Positions 47,447 to 59,199 of a DNA stretch of 64,000 nt are shown one piece after another. How positions within the stretch are numbered: the stretch's first letter is position 1; the number at the start of each line of letters is the position of its first letter. The stretch lies in contig CAOLHI010001802.1 of NCBI GenBank assembly GCA_948474755.1, positions 265,947-329,946 on the forward strand, written 5' to 3'. Position numbers and translations under genes: made by a program. The notes beneath the pieces are model-generated. The model saw nothing but the letters and a program-made list of their open reading frames with translations, did no database searches and had not been told where the DNA came from. The DNA is from Ctenosaura bakeri (lineage: Eukaryota > Chordata > Lepidosauria > Squamata > Iguanidae).

Positions 47447-47692
47447 TATGATGCTGGAGAGCAGGGTTTGAATCCTTGCTTGCCTATGGAAGCCCACCAG
47501 GTGACCTTGGGCAAGTCATACTCTCTCAGCCTCAGAGGAAGGCAAAAGTAAAGGCAAACCTCCTCTAAACAAATCTTGTCGCCCCCCCCCCCAAAATGAT
47601 TAGGGTTGCCATAGGGTTGCCATAATTTGGAAATGACTTGAAAGCACACAACAACAACAACAACAACAACAGCAGCAGCAGCAGCAGCAGCA
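47447..47692 (+). repeat. tRNA-SINE, right part, ending in (CAA)n(CAG)n
   Basis: Continues with gctggagagcagggtttgaa, caggtgaccttgggcaagtc, ctctcagcctcagaggaagg and gttgccataatttggaaatg, then a long ACAAC/CAG tail at 47649-47692. Confidence 0.88.
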
Positions 47693-47743
47693 AGTTTTTT
47701 TAAAAAATGACCGTGAATTGCTGGTGCTGAACAAGGACATCCT

Positions 47744-47768
47744 TGGGGTGTGTGTGTGTGTGTGTGTT
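47744..47768. repeat. (TG)n microsatellite
   Basis: About twelve TG units. Confidence 0.9.
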
Positions 47769-48062
47769 TTAAATGAAGCATTTTGGATGGTTGGGATATT
47801 TACTTTACAACACTATGTATATGTACGTGCATTTAAGATACCTGCCAACCATTTGGTGACCCCATGAATTTAACAGAGTTTTGTAAGGCAAAAAATATAC
47901 AGGGGTGGTTTTGCCAGTCCCTTCATTTGAGATAAAGCCTACAACACCTAGTATTCATTGAAAGTTCCCCATACAGGTCCTAACCAGGGCTGATTCTGCT
48001 TAGCTTCCAAGTTTGGATGGAACCTGGTGTCCTTAGAATATTTAGGCTGTTTACAACACTTT

Positions 48063-48190
48063 GTCATTGTGTACCTTCAAGTTGTTTCCAATTTATGGCA
48101 ACCCTAAGGGAAACCTATTATGGGGTTTTCTAGGACTGAGAGTGTATGTCACACCCAAGGTCACACTGTGGGTTTCCACTGCTGAACAGG
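48063..48190 (-). repeat. tRNA-SINE, 3' part in reverse (interrupted by a MITE)
   Basis: Reads gtgtaccttcaagttgtttc, tatggcaaccctaaggg, ggtcacactgtgggtttcc and ctgaacagg, then continues after the MITE with gagttgaaccctggtcc (48375-48415). Confidence 0.88.
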
Positions 48191-48371
48191 GGCCATTTCT
48201 ACACTAGCCTGTTATAGCACTATTATTCTACTTTCAACATCCTATGGAATCCTGGGGTTTGCAGTTTAGGGAGCGGCCTTTGAGGCCACTCCCTAAACTG
48301 CAAACCCCAGGATTCCATAGGATGTTGAAAGTGGAATAATAGCGCTATAACAGGCTAGTGTGGAAATGGCC
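48191..48371. mobile_element. Palindromic MITE, GGCC-TIR family, nested in a SINE
   Basis: 181 bp, two arms of about 85 bases that are almost perfect inverses (ggccatttctacactagcc to ggctagtgtggaaatggcc) with a very short loop. Exact AGG on each side (48188-48190 and 48372-48374). Confidence 0.93.
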
Positions 48372-48415
48372 AGGGAGTTGAACCCTGGTCCAATACTATA
48401 GTTGAGAAGTGAGAC

Positions 48416-50638
48416 CTCAAGGATTCTTCAGCCCCTCTGCATCTTTCTCTCATACTTGCGAATAGCTCTTAAACCAGAGGAACTGGAGGAGCCAGACATG
48501 AAACATAAACAAACAGGACAGAAAGATAAGCCAGCCAAGTTCAAATCCGCAAAGGTTTAATGGTAGGGGCATTAATGAAAAGGATCATGTTTGAGAACTT
48601 TTATTGACTTTTCCCTCTATCAATTAAATTTTCTGTAAAAATCCACTCAAACAAGTGGATTTGAGTAAATATGTTCACAGATTAAAATTTACTGAAGAAA
48701 TATAGCCTGCTTTTCTGTTAGTCATAGGTCTGAGAAAAGATTGATACTTCCTCAGTGTAATCATTATTTGAATTCACTCAAAGATCTCTTTGCATTTTTT
48801 AAAAAATGTGATTATATGGAATGATTGCTAGACATGTATTTCATAGGCAGTTGCTACTCACTATTCGACTATTTTAGTGCACTATAAAATAAATGTTACT
48901 AGTATTCAACATCAGGAGTGTGTCATCCCATCTTCTAAAAGTAAAAGCACTTATGTATCATTAAGCGCAATTCTACTGTACCACAATCTAATGCCCTGAA
49001 TACGTTTTGAGAAGTATGGCCCACTGATTTCATTGGGATTATGCTTCACAAATTCTGATTAGGATCAAAGTGAAAGATTCAGAGGATAACTGGTCACTTT
49101 TTTAAAAATTTCCTAAAGTTTTATAATCTCTTATATTGATGAAAACTATAATGTGGGGTTTGCAGTTATGATATTGTTACTCTTACTCTAATATTCTGAG
49201 TAGCTGCAGAGATGCAATGCTTATTAGATCTGGGTTTTCTTTGAAAGGAGGTCAATGGAAATTTATTGATATTTTCAAATATCTAAGCTAATTTACACAT
49301 GTATAGATTAAACATAGGTCGGGCAGAACTAAGTATTTCAACAGGTAGAAATATTCTGCTGCTTTCACAACAAATCTCTAGGGAGACACACATTCCCTCA
49401 AGTGCTCTCAGCCTTTTTCACAGCCCCAGAGTAGAACTGGACAGAATCAGTTCACCGATTCTGTACTGGATTCTGTCCAGATCTACTGAAAACCGCATTT
49501 TTGTCTCAGATGCAGCTTGGATTTCCATATCTTTATTTGGTGTGGTGGTAGCGGGAGAGAGATTCCTTTCCCTGGTTACTTCCTAGTCACTGAGAAATTT
49601 GAATACAGATAAATCCAATCAGGCAAACTCCTTAACAAAGGAAAGAGACACTTTCCCAGGATCAATAGCCTACCAATAGCATCTTGGTGTTACCTGGATG
49701 GAAATCTGCAAACAGATTGTTTTTCAGAAAGTTAAAAGCTGTAAGTAAAATGCTACAGAACTCTGCAAAGTTTTCAAGAAACACAGAGATATAATTGCAT
49801 TATGGAATAGCACTTATAATCCTTATGCTTTATTTTCTTCTCCATGTTCCACATTCTTTATTAAAATATTAAAATATTTATTAAAATATTAAAATATTGA
49901 AAGATTATACTGACTACTTGGGTTTCATGCTATTATCGCATTTTACTACTATAGATTTTTTTTTTTTTTTGGTAGGGGGGATAATCAGACATTTTTGATG
50001 TAAAGATGGTTCTAATATTAGATGTACCATAATGATTTCAGGTAAAACATAACAGTGAGAATACATGAATATATAAGCAGTAAACAAACATCCTGGATCC
50101 ATGTAAATATTCTTCATGCAAAAGGCAGTAAAAATAATAATAAATTATAGATTTATTTCTGCACAGACTATAAGGGACTGAAATTAAAAAGCATATTTCC
50201 CATCAATATTTTTGCTGGCTTTCTTTTCTCTCAGAGCTGACATTTTAACCTTATTCAGGTTTGTATTCAAGCCAAGAAAGTTCCACTTTATATGGCTTCC
50301 ACACTGGCCTATTTTTGGAAGTTTTAGCAAAAATAATTTTTTATAGGATCTGCACATGACATTACTTCACAAACATTTATAGGCACCATGCTCAACCAGT
50401 TTAGCACAAATATTTTTATTGTAATTAAATTTGTGTGTTATTTATCACTGAAAAATGAAGTTTTGAAGTTATTTATAGCACACAAATGAGACAAGTAGGA
50501 AAACTATAATTAATATAATAAAATGAATATGACCATCTAATATATAAAAGTCAAAGTTTGTTTGTCTGTGTCAAGCAAAGACCTCATATGATTGATTGTA
50601 TCAGGTGAAGACCTCAAATGATTGGCTGCCTAAGAAGA
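48416..50638. other. No gene recognised
   Basis: AT-rich intron. A short tandem (attaaaatattaaaatattt type) near 49859-49900. Chance ORFs only. Confidence 0.4.
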
Positions 50639-50639
50639 T

Positions 50640-50718
50640 TCTATGGAATCCTGGAGTTTGCAGTTTAGGGAGGGGCCTTTAGAATCCTTAGCCAGAGAGC
50701 TCTTGGGCCTTGGTTGGT
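50640..50718. mobile_element. Half of a palindromic MITE (one arm plus centre)
   Basis: Contains ctatggaatcctggagttt and gcagtttagggaggggcc, then ccagagagctcttgggcct. Both outer ends are missing. Confidence 0.6.
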
Positions 50719-51396
50719 TGCTATGGAGATGAGGCTCAGCAGCAAGGAGGAGGGCAGTGTATCCCCTCAGGAACCCAACCTCTGTATGTTAATGACTCTG
50801 AATACAGATTGGATTGGGGAATATGTGGAAAAGTTACAGATACTGGATAAGACAGTTTGGGGAATTAAAGACACAGGATCTCAAATCTTTCTAACAAATA
50901 TTACCTATGAGAAAATAAAATCCTGGGCAACATCGGATATATACACAAGTTTAATATAATACAAATTATTACATAATTAATATAAAATAAAGCCTCAGAA
51001 GTTATATACACCAACACTCAACACAATAGGTAAAACCATATAAATATAATCTAAACCATGTTTGCCATGTGAACATAATCTAAAACATTACAATGTTAAG
51101 AGCGTTCATCCATAATATTAGCATGGAGTTAAGGATCCTTTTACAGTCCAGACACTGCTTGCCTGAAAATCTGTTGGGGGCCATATGCTGATGATGAGCA
51201 TGGTCAAAACACAAAACAAGGAAGGGTACTTTTTTCCCTTCATTTCAAGACCTGTCCACTGTGTATACAATAATACACATACACATACCTACACACACCA
51301 GAGTTGGAAAAAAATGCTTTTTGGGGATTTCACTTCTCAGAATCTCCCATCCAGCATTGTAGTCCAACAGAGAAACTTTTCTGAGAACTTTTTATA

Positions 51397-51755
51397 TACT
51401 ACCCAACATTTCACAGATAAAAACTGGGACATTTATGGCCAAGAAACATCAGGGTGTGCTCAGGTTGGAAAAAGTTATTAATAAGAAGGAACACACAAGC
51501 TGCGAGAAGCTGCAGGGAGTTGTTCTTGCCTGAGTCTACTGGGAACAGCAACATTTGCCTCTTGCTGAGTTAATTGAGTGGAAACTACTTTTGCCCTTTG
51601 AACTCAGTTTGAAGCAGCTGAAGTAAGCCAAGGACAAAAGAGAAAAGAAGGAAGAGGAGGGAAACTGGAACATTTTAAAAGAAGCTGAAAAAGTGGGATG
51701 ACACAGGATTAATTGGGACTGTCCCTGCCAAATCGGGACAGTTAGAAGATATGTG
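51397..51755. mobile_element. DNA element copy related to 30376-30756
   Basis: Shares aacatttcacagataaaaac, gcctgagtctactggga, gtggaaactacttttgccc and gaaaaagtgggatgacac with the 30.4-kb copy, in the same order. Confidence 0.6.
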
Positions 51756-52224
51756 CCTAACTCCTACAATCATAAATAGAAACCCAGATCTCTTGTACCT
51801 CCCATTTTCTCTGTCACCCATCCCCTTCTCTCTCCCCATGTTCCTTCTCAACACACACTCTCCCTATCACCTGTGTCTCTAGTGTAATGATTCTGAACCT
51901 TTCCACTTTTTGCTTTGCATTTTGTTGATAAGAAACAAAACAAACCAATTTGGCATCAGCTCGTTTGTTCGTAGCTTTAAGCAAGGGGACTACTGGTCCT
52001 TGATATTCTGCACCTCCCATGTTTTATTTTTACTTTTCCTCCAAGCCTACCACCATTCCTGTGACATCTTTTTACACAGCTGGCTGGTACTGTATGTTCA
52101 GAAGGAAAGGGAACAGAGCTTAGGAATGGTGGGTGTAACTTGAACAATGCAAAGTGGGTTGACTGGCCAATCCCATCAGCCTTGAAATAAATTATCTGAA
52201 ACAGAAGACAGTAGCAAAACTTAC

Positions 52225-52288
52225 TGACAGATGGGAACTTGTTCCTTATTGCATGTCCCTCCATTTTTGCAATAGGCTTCAGGACAAT
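52225..52288 (-). CDS. MALRD1: Exon encoding the first half of an EGF-like module (MALRD1-like)
   Basis: A 64-nt micro-exon with acceptor tttccag and strong donor gtaagt. It encodes CPEAYCKNGGTC followed by NKEQVPIC, giving cysteines 1-4 of an EGF module (C-x4-C-x5-C-x7-C). CxNGGTC is the classic EGF signature. It begins with AT (completing the G of the LDLa exon) and ends with CA, which joins A of the 16.1-kb exon to give Gln between cysteines 4 and 5. The EGF module is therefore split inside its C-x-C step by the 36-kb intron. It is too short for ordinary ORF detection and was found by its cysteine pattern plus splice sites. Confidence 0.85.
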
Positions 52289-52392
52289 CTGGAAACAATT
52301 AAAAAAAAATATTAAGGTCACTTGAATAAATATACAATAAATTTTGGTCATATTTGTTAGAAACATAGAGTCAGTGGATTCACCATTTAGAG

Positions 52393-52522
52393 CAGAAGTG
52401 GAAAAACTCTAGTCTTCCAGATGTAGGTTAGTCCCATCATACATCAACATTGGCCAGACTGGCTTGGGCTGATGGGGACTGAGTTCAAACAACATGGAGG
52501 GCAACATGTTCTCCAAGCTCTG
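52393..52522. mobile_element. hAT-type MITE, 130 bp, perfect 8-bp TSD
   Basis: Starts cagaagtggaaaaactct and ends tctccaagctctg. Exact ATTTAGAG on both sides (52385-52392 and 52523-52530). Confidence 0.85.
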
Positions 52523-52594
52523 ATTTAGAGAATATTTTGCCAGTACTATTTGGTGTTTATATTTTATACTTCTCAAAATACAACATGTATTCCT

Positions 52595-52622
52595 TGTCTA
52601 AGGAAACCCCATGAAATTCATG
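52595..52622 (+). repeat. tRNA-SINE fragment left of the nested element
   Basis: Reads aaggaaaccccatgaaattc then atg; continues at 53021 with gtgtctccataagtcagc and gacttgaaagcacat, the Sauria-SINE 3' end. Confidence 0.65.
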
Positions 52623-53020
52623 GGCCATTTCCGCACGATGACGTTCTTCTGCATCATCTCACTGCAGTCCTGGATCTAGAAGGGAGTGCGTTACCAATGC
52701 TCCCCTCTGCACGCACTCGGTCCATGCGGAAGAGAATGCAATGGTGCCACATCTTCCTTCTGCAGAGCAGCCGGGCTTTTTCCATTGCTGCGCTACGGAA
52801 GGAAGTGTCACCAATGTGCTTCCGCATGGCCAGAAGTGATGGGACTGCCGCACAATTGCAGATGTGAAATGGATTTTTTCCATTTTGCGAAAACTGTGCA
52901 AGCGTGACGTTCTGTGACAGGATAGCAGCAGGACAACGATGACATCATGTGGAAGTGTGACCTGCTGACTGCTGCCATCCTGTGGCAGAAACAAGACAGC
53001 AACATCATGCGGAAAGGGCC
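52623..53020. mobile_element. Non-autonomous DNA element, GGCC-TIR family, 398 bp, nested in a SINE
   Basis: Starts ggccatttccgcacgatg and ends catcatgcggaaagggcc. Exact ATG on both sides (52620-52622 and 53021-53023). The interior is CpG-rich. Confidence 0.9.
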
Positions 53021-53435
53021 ATGGTGTCTCCATAAGTCAGCAGGTGACTTGAAAGCACATCTATACATATATAACATATGTATCATTTGGCTCTACAACT
53101 TCTAAATCTGCCATGGAACTGGAAGACAAGGCAGTCACACTTATTAATGCCTCTGCCCCCCGCTTTCTGTGATCTGTTCCCCTGTCGGTGAGGACTCTGA
53201 GAAATATTAGTGGGAGAAAACACCAATTCCTTGCGGTACAGGGGATCTACAGATTGCTCAGCCCCCAAGATAAGATGAATGCTATTTTAGGCAAGTCACT
53301 GTTGAAGTAGTTTTAAAATGTGCTCAATTGTATGTGATACTATCCATTTGTATAACTGTAATTCTATTTCATACAGCAAAAAACTTTTGCGTAAAATTTG
53401 TCAGAAGACCAATATACTGAGCATGGAAAACAGAA

Positions 53436-53436
53436 T

Positions 53437-53461
<25 letters not shown>
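53436..53461. repeat. (TG)n microsatellite
   Basis: About twelve TG units, ending in gtatgtatg. Confidence 0.92.
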
Positions 53462-53468
<7 letters not shown>

Positions 53469-53575
53469 TTGTTCTTCTGGGGACTACTGGTCCTTCAAAT
53501 AAATTCAAATAAATTCTGTCACATTAAGCCCTGCATATTTTATATAATTTGTGCATGCTAAATAAAAAGATGTTA

Positions 53576-53779
<204 letters not shown>

Positions 53780-54323
53780 TTATTTAGTGATACAACACAT
53801 CAGTAATATATTTAGATATATACGTAGTACAGTGATCTGGAATTAATTTTTGTTTCTCTTCACCTTTCTGTTCATCTAGAGTTCTGTTCATCTTTCTATG
53901 GATGTGTAGAAAGCTTAGTTTTGAATAAGTACAAGAATATATTCCACTGCATTTTCTAATTTTGACAAAGAATATCTAACCCTCCCACGGATGGGTAAGG
54001 GGAAGGAATTTCTACACTTATTTTCAATGTGTGATCAGATGTACCATAATTGTAGAGATCTCCCTACATGACACTGTTCCTATGCTCAGGTTAAAAATGA
54101 GGAGAAGCAAGACTGGGTTGCTAACCAAAGCATCAAATGGAAAAAGTCCACACAGCAATTTGACTGCGGATCCAATGACAACACGGGTGTGGCCACGCTC
54201 CTTCTTACTGTCCTACCAACACAGGACTGCAGGGGAGATCCAGTCCCTCTACCCAGAATAGTTCCTAGGCCCTATTCTTTCATATTAATAAGCCATTCTG
54301 GAGGAGGAAGCTAAAAATGCTTC

Positions 54324-54368
54324 CAGCAAGCAAACAAACAAATGAACAAACAAACAAGCAAGCAAACC
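54324..54368. repeat. Imperfect (CAAA)n / (CAAG)n tract
   Basis: Alternating caaa, caag and gaac units. Confidence 0.8.
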
Positions 54369-54556
54369 TGTAGAAACTATACACAGTCTGAGCACAAGGA
54401 AAACATATTCCCAGCAAATGCTCCACAACTGTGTGATCCTTGCACTGAAGATGAAGGCAGGAATATGAAGATCTCTCAGTCTCAATTTTATTATGGTTTC
54501 CCAGATTCTACTTACATTTTCTTCCCCTTCTTCTTGGTATCACTTTACAAGACTAT

Positions 54557-54725
54557 GGCCATTTCTGCACTAGACTTTTATAGTGCGATTATTCCACTTT
54601 CAACAGCCTATGGAATCCTGGGGTTTGCAGTTTAGGGAGGGGCCTTTGAGGATGGCTTCCTCGGGATTCCATAGGATGTTGAAAGTGGAATAATAGCGCT
54701 ATAACATTGCAGTGTGGAAATGGCC
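54557..54725. mobile_element. Palindromic MITE, GGCC-TIR family
   Basis: Left end ggccatttctgcactagac, right end gcagtgtggaaatggcc. Exact TAT on each side (54554-54556 and 54726-54728). Part of the right arm centre is lost (ttcctcgggattcc). Confidence 0.9.
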
Positions 54726-54763
54726 TATGAGTATGTTTAGGGAGAGTGCATAGAAATCCATGT

Positions 54764-54950
54764 GCATACAGTATAGTGGACCATGACCCTGGAGCCCAGG
54801 GTTTGATTTTCCACTTGGTGATGGAAACTCACGGGGTGATCTTGGGTATGTCACAGCCCCAGAAAACCTTGTGATAGGTTCACCTTAGGGTTGCTATAAG
54901 TTGAAACTGACTTGCGAGCTCAATAACAACAACAGCAATAACAATTTATT
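54764..54950 (+). repeat. tRNA-derived SINE (Sauria-type)
   Basis: Contains gagcccagggtttgatttt, ggtgatcttgggtatgtcac, agggttgctataagttg and an acaacaac tail. Confidence 0.82.
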
Positions 54951-57175
54951 TATACATTTTACACAATTTCCCTACTGACTAAAGTGTGTTTTTATGTAGT
55001 TTTTCCACTGTGCACATTTTAACCATGTAGATTTTAAAATCTCTTGTGCACACTTTATTTCTCCAAAATACCTTGCAAACTCTTACATCATGAGTCTCAA
55101 GAGGTATGTTACTTTTGTCAAGACTGTAAAATGTTTTTTAAAAAAGCTTTTCCATCACAAACCTGAAAGCTGATTCATAACATTACTTTATACAACTTGA
55201 TTGATCAACTCTTGATGACTTGCAGTGAACTACGTGAACTGATTCCTTTAAAAAGTGCAGACTGATTTGAAGATTCGATTTGAAATGTCATGACTGTTTC
55301 CCACATGCAAGTTGCTATTTGATGCTTAACAGACAAAGTAATATACATGCATGTGTGAATCCTGAAGATGCTCAGGATCCATCAATATCTTAATGAACAG
55401 GTTTCTTGAAAAATTTAGTATGGTACAAAATTCTGCATGAGTGCAACAGTGGTCACTTGGCTTGTAGTATGCAGGTTGGCTCATCCAGCTCCCTGAAAAT
55501 TAGTTCAACATCTCTAAAGAGATATCCAATTAAAAACACTGCACATTAGTAAATATACATAGCTCTGTCTTTACTGTCTTTGTAGGATTTGGGGGACCTG
55601 AAGTGCCCAAGTTTGTTTATAAGACAGCCACTGTGTAGCTGTTTCTTCCATTTTAAAAATTACAAAGAGAAAAGCAAATAAATACAAGGATAACTTAGAT
55701 TTCAGAATGAGAGATACATATACTATAATCCAGGGATATTTAATTTAGTATTGATGCTGTATCACTGGATGAGAATTTGGTTTACAGAAATGGAAAACAC
55801 AATTATTCTCTTGCAGCTACCCAATAGTCACACAAAATGGAATATTTATTAAAGTACCAACAACGTATTGTCCTGATATATTCTGTTTTTGTGTTTCTCG
55901 AAGCATCATAAACTATGCCAGTAACAGACATTATTTTTTTAAGTGGCATAGTGTTGTGCTGTAGCTTTCAGTTATAATCTCTCATATCATCCAACCTCAA
56001 GGAATTCTAAAGGGATAATCTTCGGGAAAATGTATTAGTCTCCAACTAATTTATGATGGGATCACTGATCTGTGGGATGTGACCTGAATGACTGTGCTTA
56101 CCCTTCCAGAAACTAACAACATTCAGTCATTAGGAGACTTACGTTAACTAATGAAATACTGTCTAGCATTGTCTGAGATTATTTCTATTCATCCTCATTG
56201 TGTAAGAATCTACAGTCTGGCTTTTCCCTCCAACTATTTTAATTTTTTAAAATAGTAATTTCACATTATGAAAGATTGGTCTGAGTATGGAATTATTAAA
56301 AAGAAAAAGAATATGGTCAACCGGAAATGAGCAATATTCAATGAGCTACTCAAAATCAGTACATTAACAGCCAATTTTATTTGTAGAAATAAGAGATACA
56401 GCAGGACCTTTGTATTTAATTTAGTACAGAAGCTATGTTCCTGGATGAGAACATTGTTGTATTAAAATGTGGGCCTAAAAAGTACACACTTCAATCTAAT
56501 TGAGAGGTAGAAATCGTATGGAACTTCAGAGACTGTTAGACTGCAACTCTCACTGACTATGCTAGCAGGGCTGCCAGGAGCTAGAACCCAACAACATTGC
56601 AACTAGCAATTGGATTCCAGACTTTAGCAATGGTGCAATGTCTAAACTACACGTAACTTCACTGATCAAAATTATTGGAGGTATATACTTTAGGACAATT
56701 ATTTAGCAAAATCCAACCTAAGCAATGTACTTTCAAGGAGACTTAAGCAATACCTAAACCTCTCCAGCTGAAATGATAAAAACTAGAATGTGCCAAAATT
56801 TCTAGTCCCTGTGCACTCTGGATCCAAGTGTCTGAATGGGGAGCTATTTAAAGGTAGGAAGCTCTGCTTGTACCTGAGGACTTCCACAGCCACAAACAGT
56901 TACTGAATGGAAGAGGGTAGTATTAGCCCTGTCCAAGATAATTGAACACATGGGAAGGGGAGCATGCTCACCTTGCCTGCTTCTGCCACTGCTCTCCTTT
57001 TGTGAAGAGTGATTCTCTGAAAGGGGGAGCTGTCTCTAACTGTAGAAGTCCTCCACGTTCCTTGGAACCATGGAAAGCCATGTAAGAGTGGCGACTCTCC
57101 ACTCCAAATTATTGTTCTCCGTATGTGAAGAGTGATGATAAGAGGGGATAGGATTCATGTGTTCTCTTCCTTGCA
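54951..57175. other. No gene recognised
   Basis: AT-rich, low in recognisable repeats: the least repeat-filled stretch of the window. No exon found. Confidence 0.4.
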
Positions 57176-57177
57176 GC

Positions 57178-57355
57178 TTTGTTGTTGTGTGCCTAAAATT
57201 TATTTGGGGGGAGGTTGCCCTTCCCTTCCTTTGAGGTTAAGAGAATGTGACTTGCCCCAAATTACCCAGTCATTTTCCATGTCTGAGGAGACATCTGAAT
57301 CCTGATTTCCTGGAGTTCTAACATCCACATCACTACACCACACCGGCTCTCAGCT
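57178..57355 (-). repeat. tRNA-derived SINE (Sauria-type), old
   Basis: Reverse orientation: ttgttgttgtgtgcctaaaa, gaatgtgacttgcccca, catcactacaccacaccgg. Confidence 0.75.
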
Positions 57356-57643
57356 TTGCTAATTTTAAATAACAGAACACCTTATCCATCAAACCAACAT
57401 CCAGTTTCTTTACACTACAGTGGAAGAAGTATTTGAAAACTAACCCAGTTCCATTTCAACATTGGACATTTACCAAAGGACAGGACAGTGACTCAGAAGA
57501 GATATAGCTTTCACTTTTCAGTGTCTTGTATATGGTCCTTGTTTAAATTACACAATAGCTTATGTACGTTGAGTATTCTACATACACAACAAGCATTCAC
57601 AATAAATCTACATTTACAGATTGCATTATTTTTCATTTTCAGT

Positions 57644-57663
57644 ACACACACACACACACACAC
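57644..57663. repeat. (AC)n microsatellite
   Basis: About ten AC units. Confidence 0.9.
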
Positions 57664-58481
57664 GATAATTAGTGAGCATGAACTTTGTGTCTAATAATCT
57701 TTTAATCTTCTGACCATAGCATGTGTCACCCCATAATGTCACATCTTAGAGTTCAGATAGATCCCACACAGAGAGTACTCTCGGGAAAATCAAAGATTCT
57801 TTCACTTGGCTGAAGTTAAGGTTTTAATGGCATACTATATAGGATTTCATAAACTAATTACCTTGACTTTATTAGTGTGGATACTTCAACTCTGAATAGG
57901 ATTAGTTCAATTAGCTCAAATTTATCAGAAATAGTTGACTTTTTCTTTACTTCCACTAGTTCAGTTCGTATTAACTGAACAGACTTTAGCCAAGGATTTG
58001 GAATGTTTTACACTTATGGACCTTCAGAGATACTGTATAACCAGGTTAGTCTGCTGCAAGAAGAACAATGAAGAGTTTCACAGCACCTTAAAAACTAGTT
58101 CACATACTATGGCATAATAATAACTAGAATGGATTCTATTTAATGAAAGCTTACAGCATATTAAAAGTGTTAGCATGCAAGGTGCTAGTAGATTTTTTGT
58201 TAAAGTACCCTGTCACTCCATTATCCTTTTGTGTGATCTTCCTCTAAAATAAGGAATACTTTATCTAGTAATTGTTAAAATCATTAATACCACTTGCAAC
58301 ATGTAGGTTAGGTAAAAGGGAAAAATATCTAAAACAATAATATAGTATTTTAGCTTGCTGTTCTTGTGATGAAACAAGGACTGGCTGCTATAGAGAAATC
58401 CAGAGGATTATCACCCATTCAGGACTTCTCCACCCTTACAGAACCAGGAGGTAACTGACTACATATAATGAGTTATTAGTA

Positions 58482-59193
58482 CAGTTGGCCCACCATCTTT
58501 GCAAGTTTGACTTTCATGGATTTGATTATTTGTGTGTTTTATTAACTCCTGCCCCCACCCCATTCCCGGTGCTTCCTTCTGGGGAACCTCCCCTTTCAGA
58601 AACTCTGGACAGGCCACACAGCCCTTTAAAAACACACCTCTGGTCTTCCTCCTCCACCATCAGCTGCTGCCTGAGCAGTTAAGGATGGTTCACAATCTGG
58701 TTTCTCAGTACCACAAGCCCTCTCCTGATGCTGCCCCCACACCCAAGGAAAGAAATGGGTGGCAGAGACAGAAAATATAGGGCCGTCATGCAATAGCAAC
58801 AGCAGTGAGCAGTTACATTTCTATACCACTTATCAGTGCAAAGCAGTCCTTAAGCAGTTTATAATGTGTTTAGCTTATTGCCCCAACAAGCTGGGTACTT
58901 GTTTTACCAACTGCAGAAAGATGGAAGACTGAGTCAAGCTGGAGCCCTGCAAGATCAAACTCACAATGTTGTGGCTGAAGTACCGACATTTAACCACTGC
59001 ACCACCACAGCTCCATGCTCCACTATACCCCCTTTCCCTGACCTGGCTTGGGTCAGGGTGGGTGCTCATTCTCCCCACCATGCCTCCACCCCCTTCCCAC
59101 AGACACACACACACACACATTTTGATATTTTGAGTTTTTCCACTTTTGTAGGGGTTCTGCACTCCTAACCTTAGCAATGTGGAGAGCCTACTG
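58482..59193. mobile_element. Tigger/pogo-like MITE with a nested SINE
   Basis: Left end cagttggcccaccatctt after TA, right end caatgtggagagcctactg. The outer parts match 19676-20126 (for example ccctttaaaaacacacctctgg). A second-family tRNA-SINE lies inside (58788-59012), and an (AC)n at about 59102-59120. Confidence 0.7.
58788..59012 (-). repeat. Second tRNA-SINE family, nested
   Basis: Reverse orientation: caatagcaacagcagtgagc, aacaagctgggtacttg, gaagactgagtcaagctgg, tttaaccactgcaccacc. Confidence 0.8.
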
Positions 59194-59199
59194 CAAGTA

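Noticed and set aside
47446..47781. Minus-strand ORF with poly-Ala and poly-Val
   Set aside because: Microsatellite (CAA)n(CAG)n and (TG)n read in frame.
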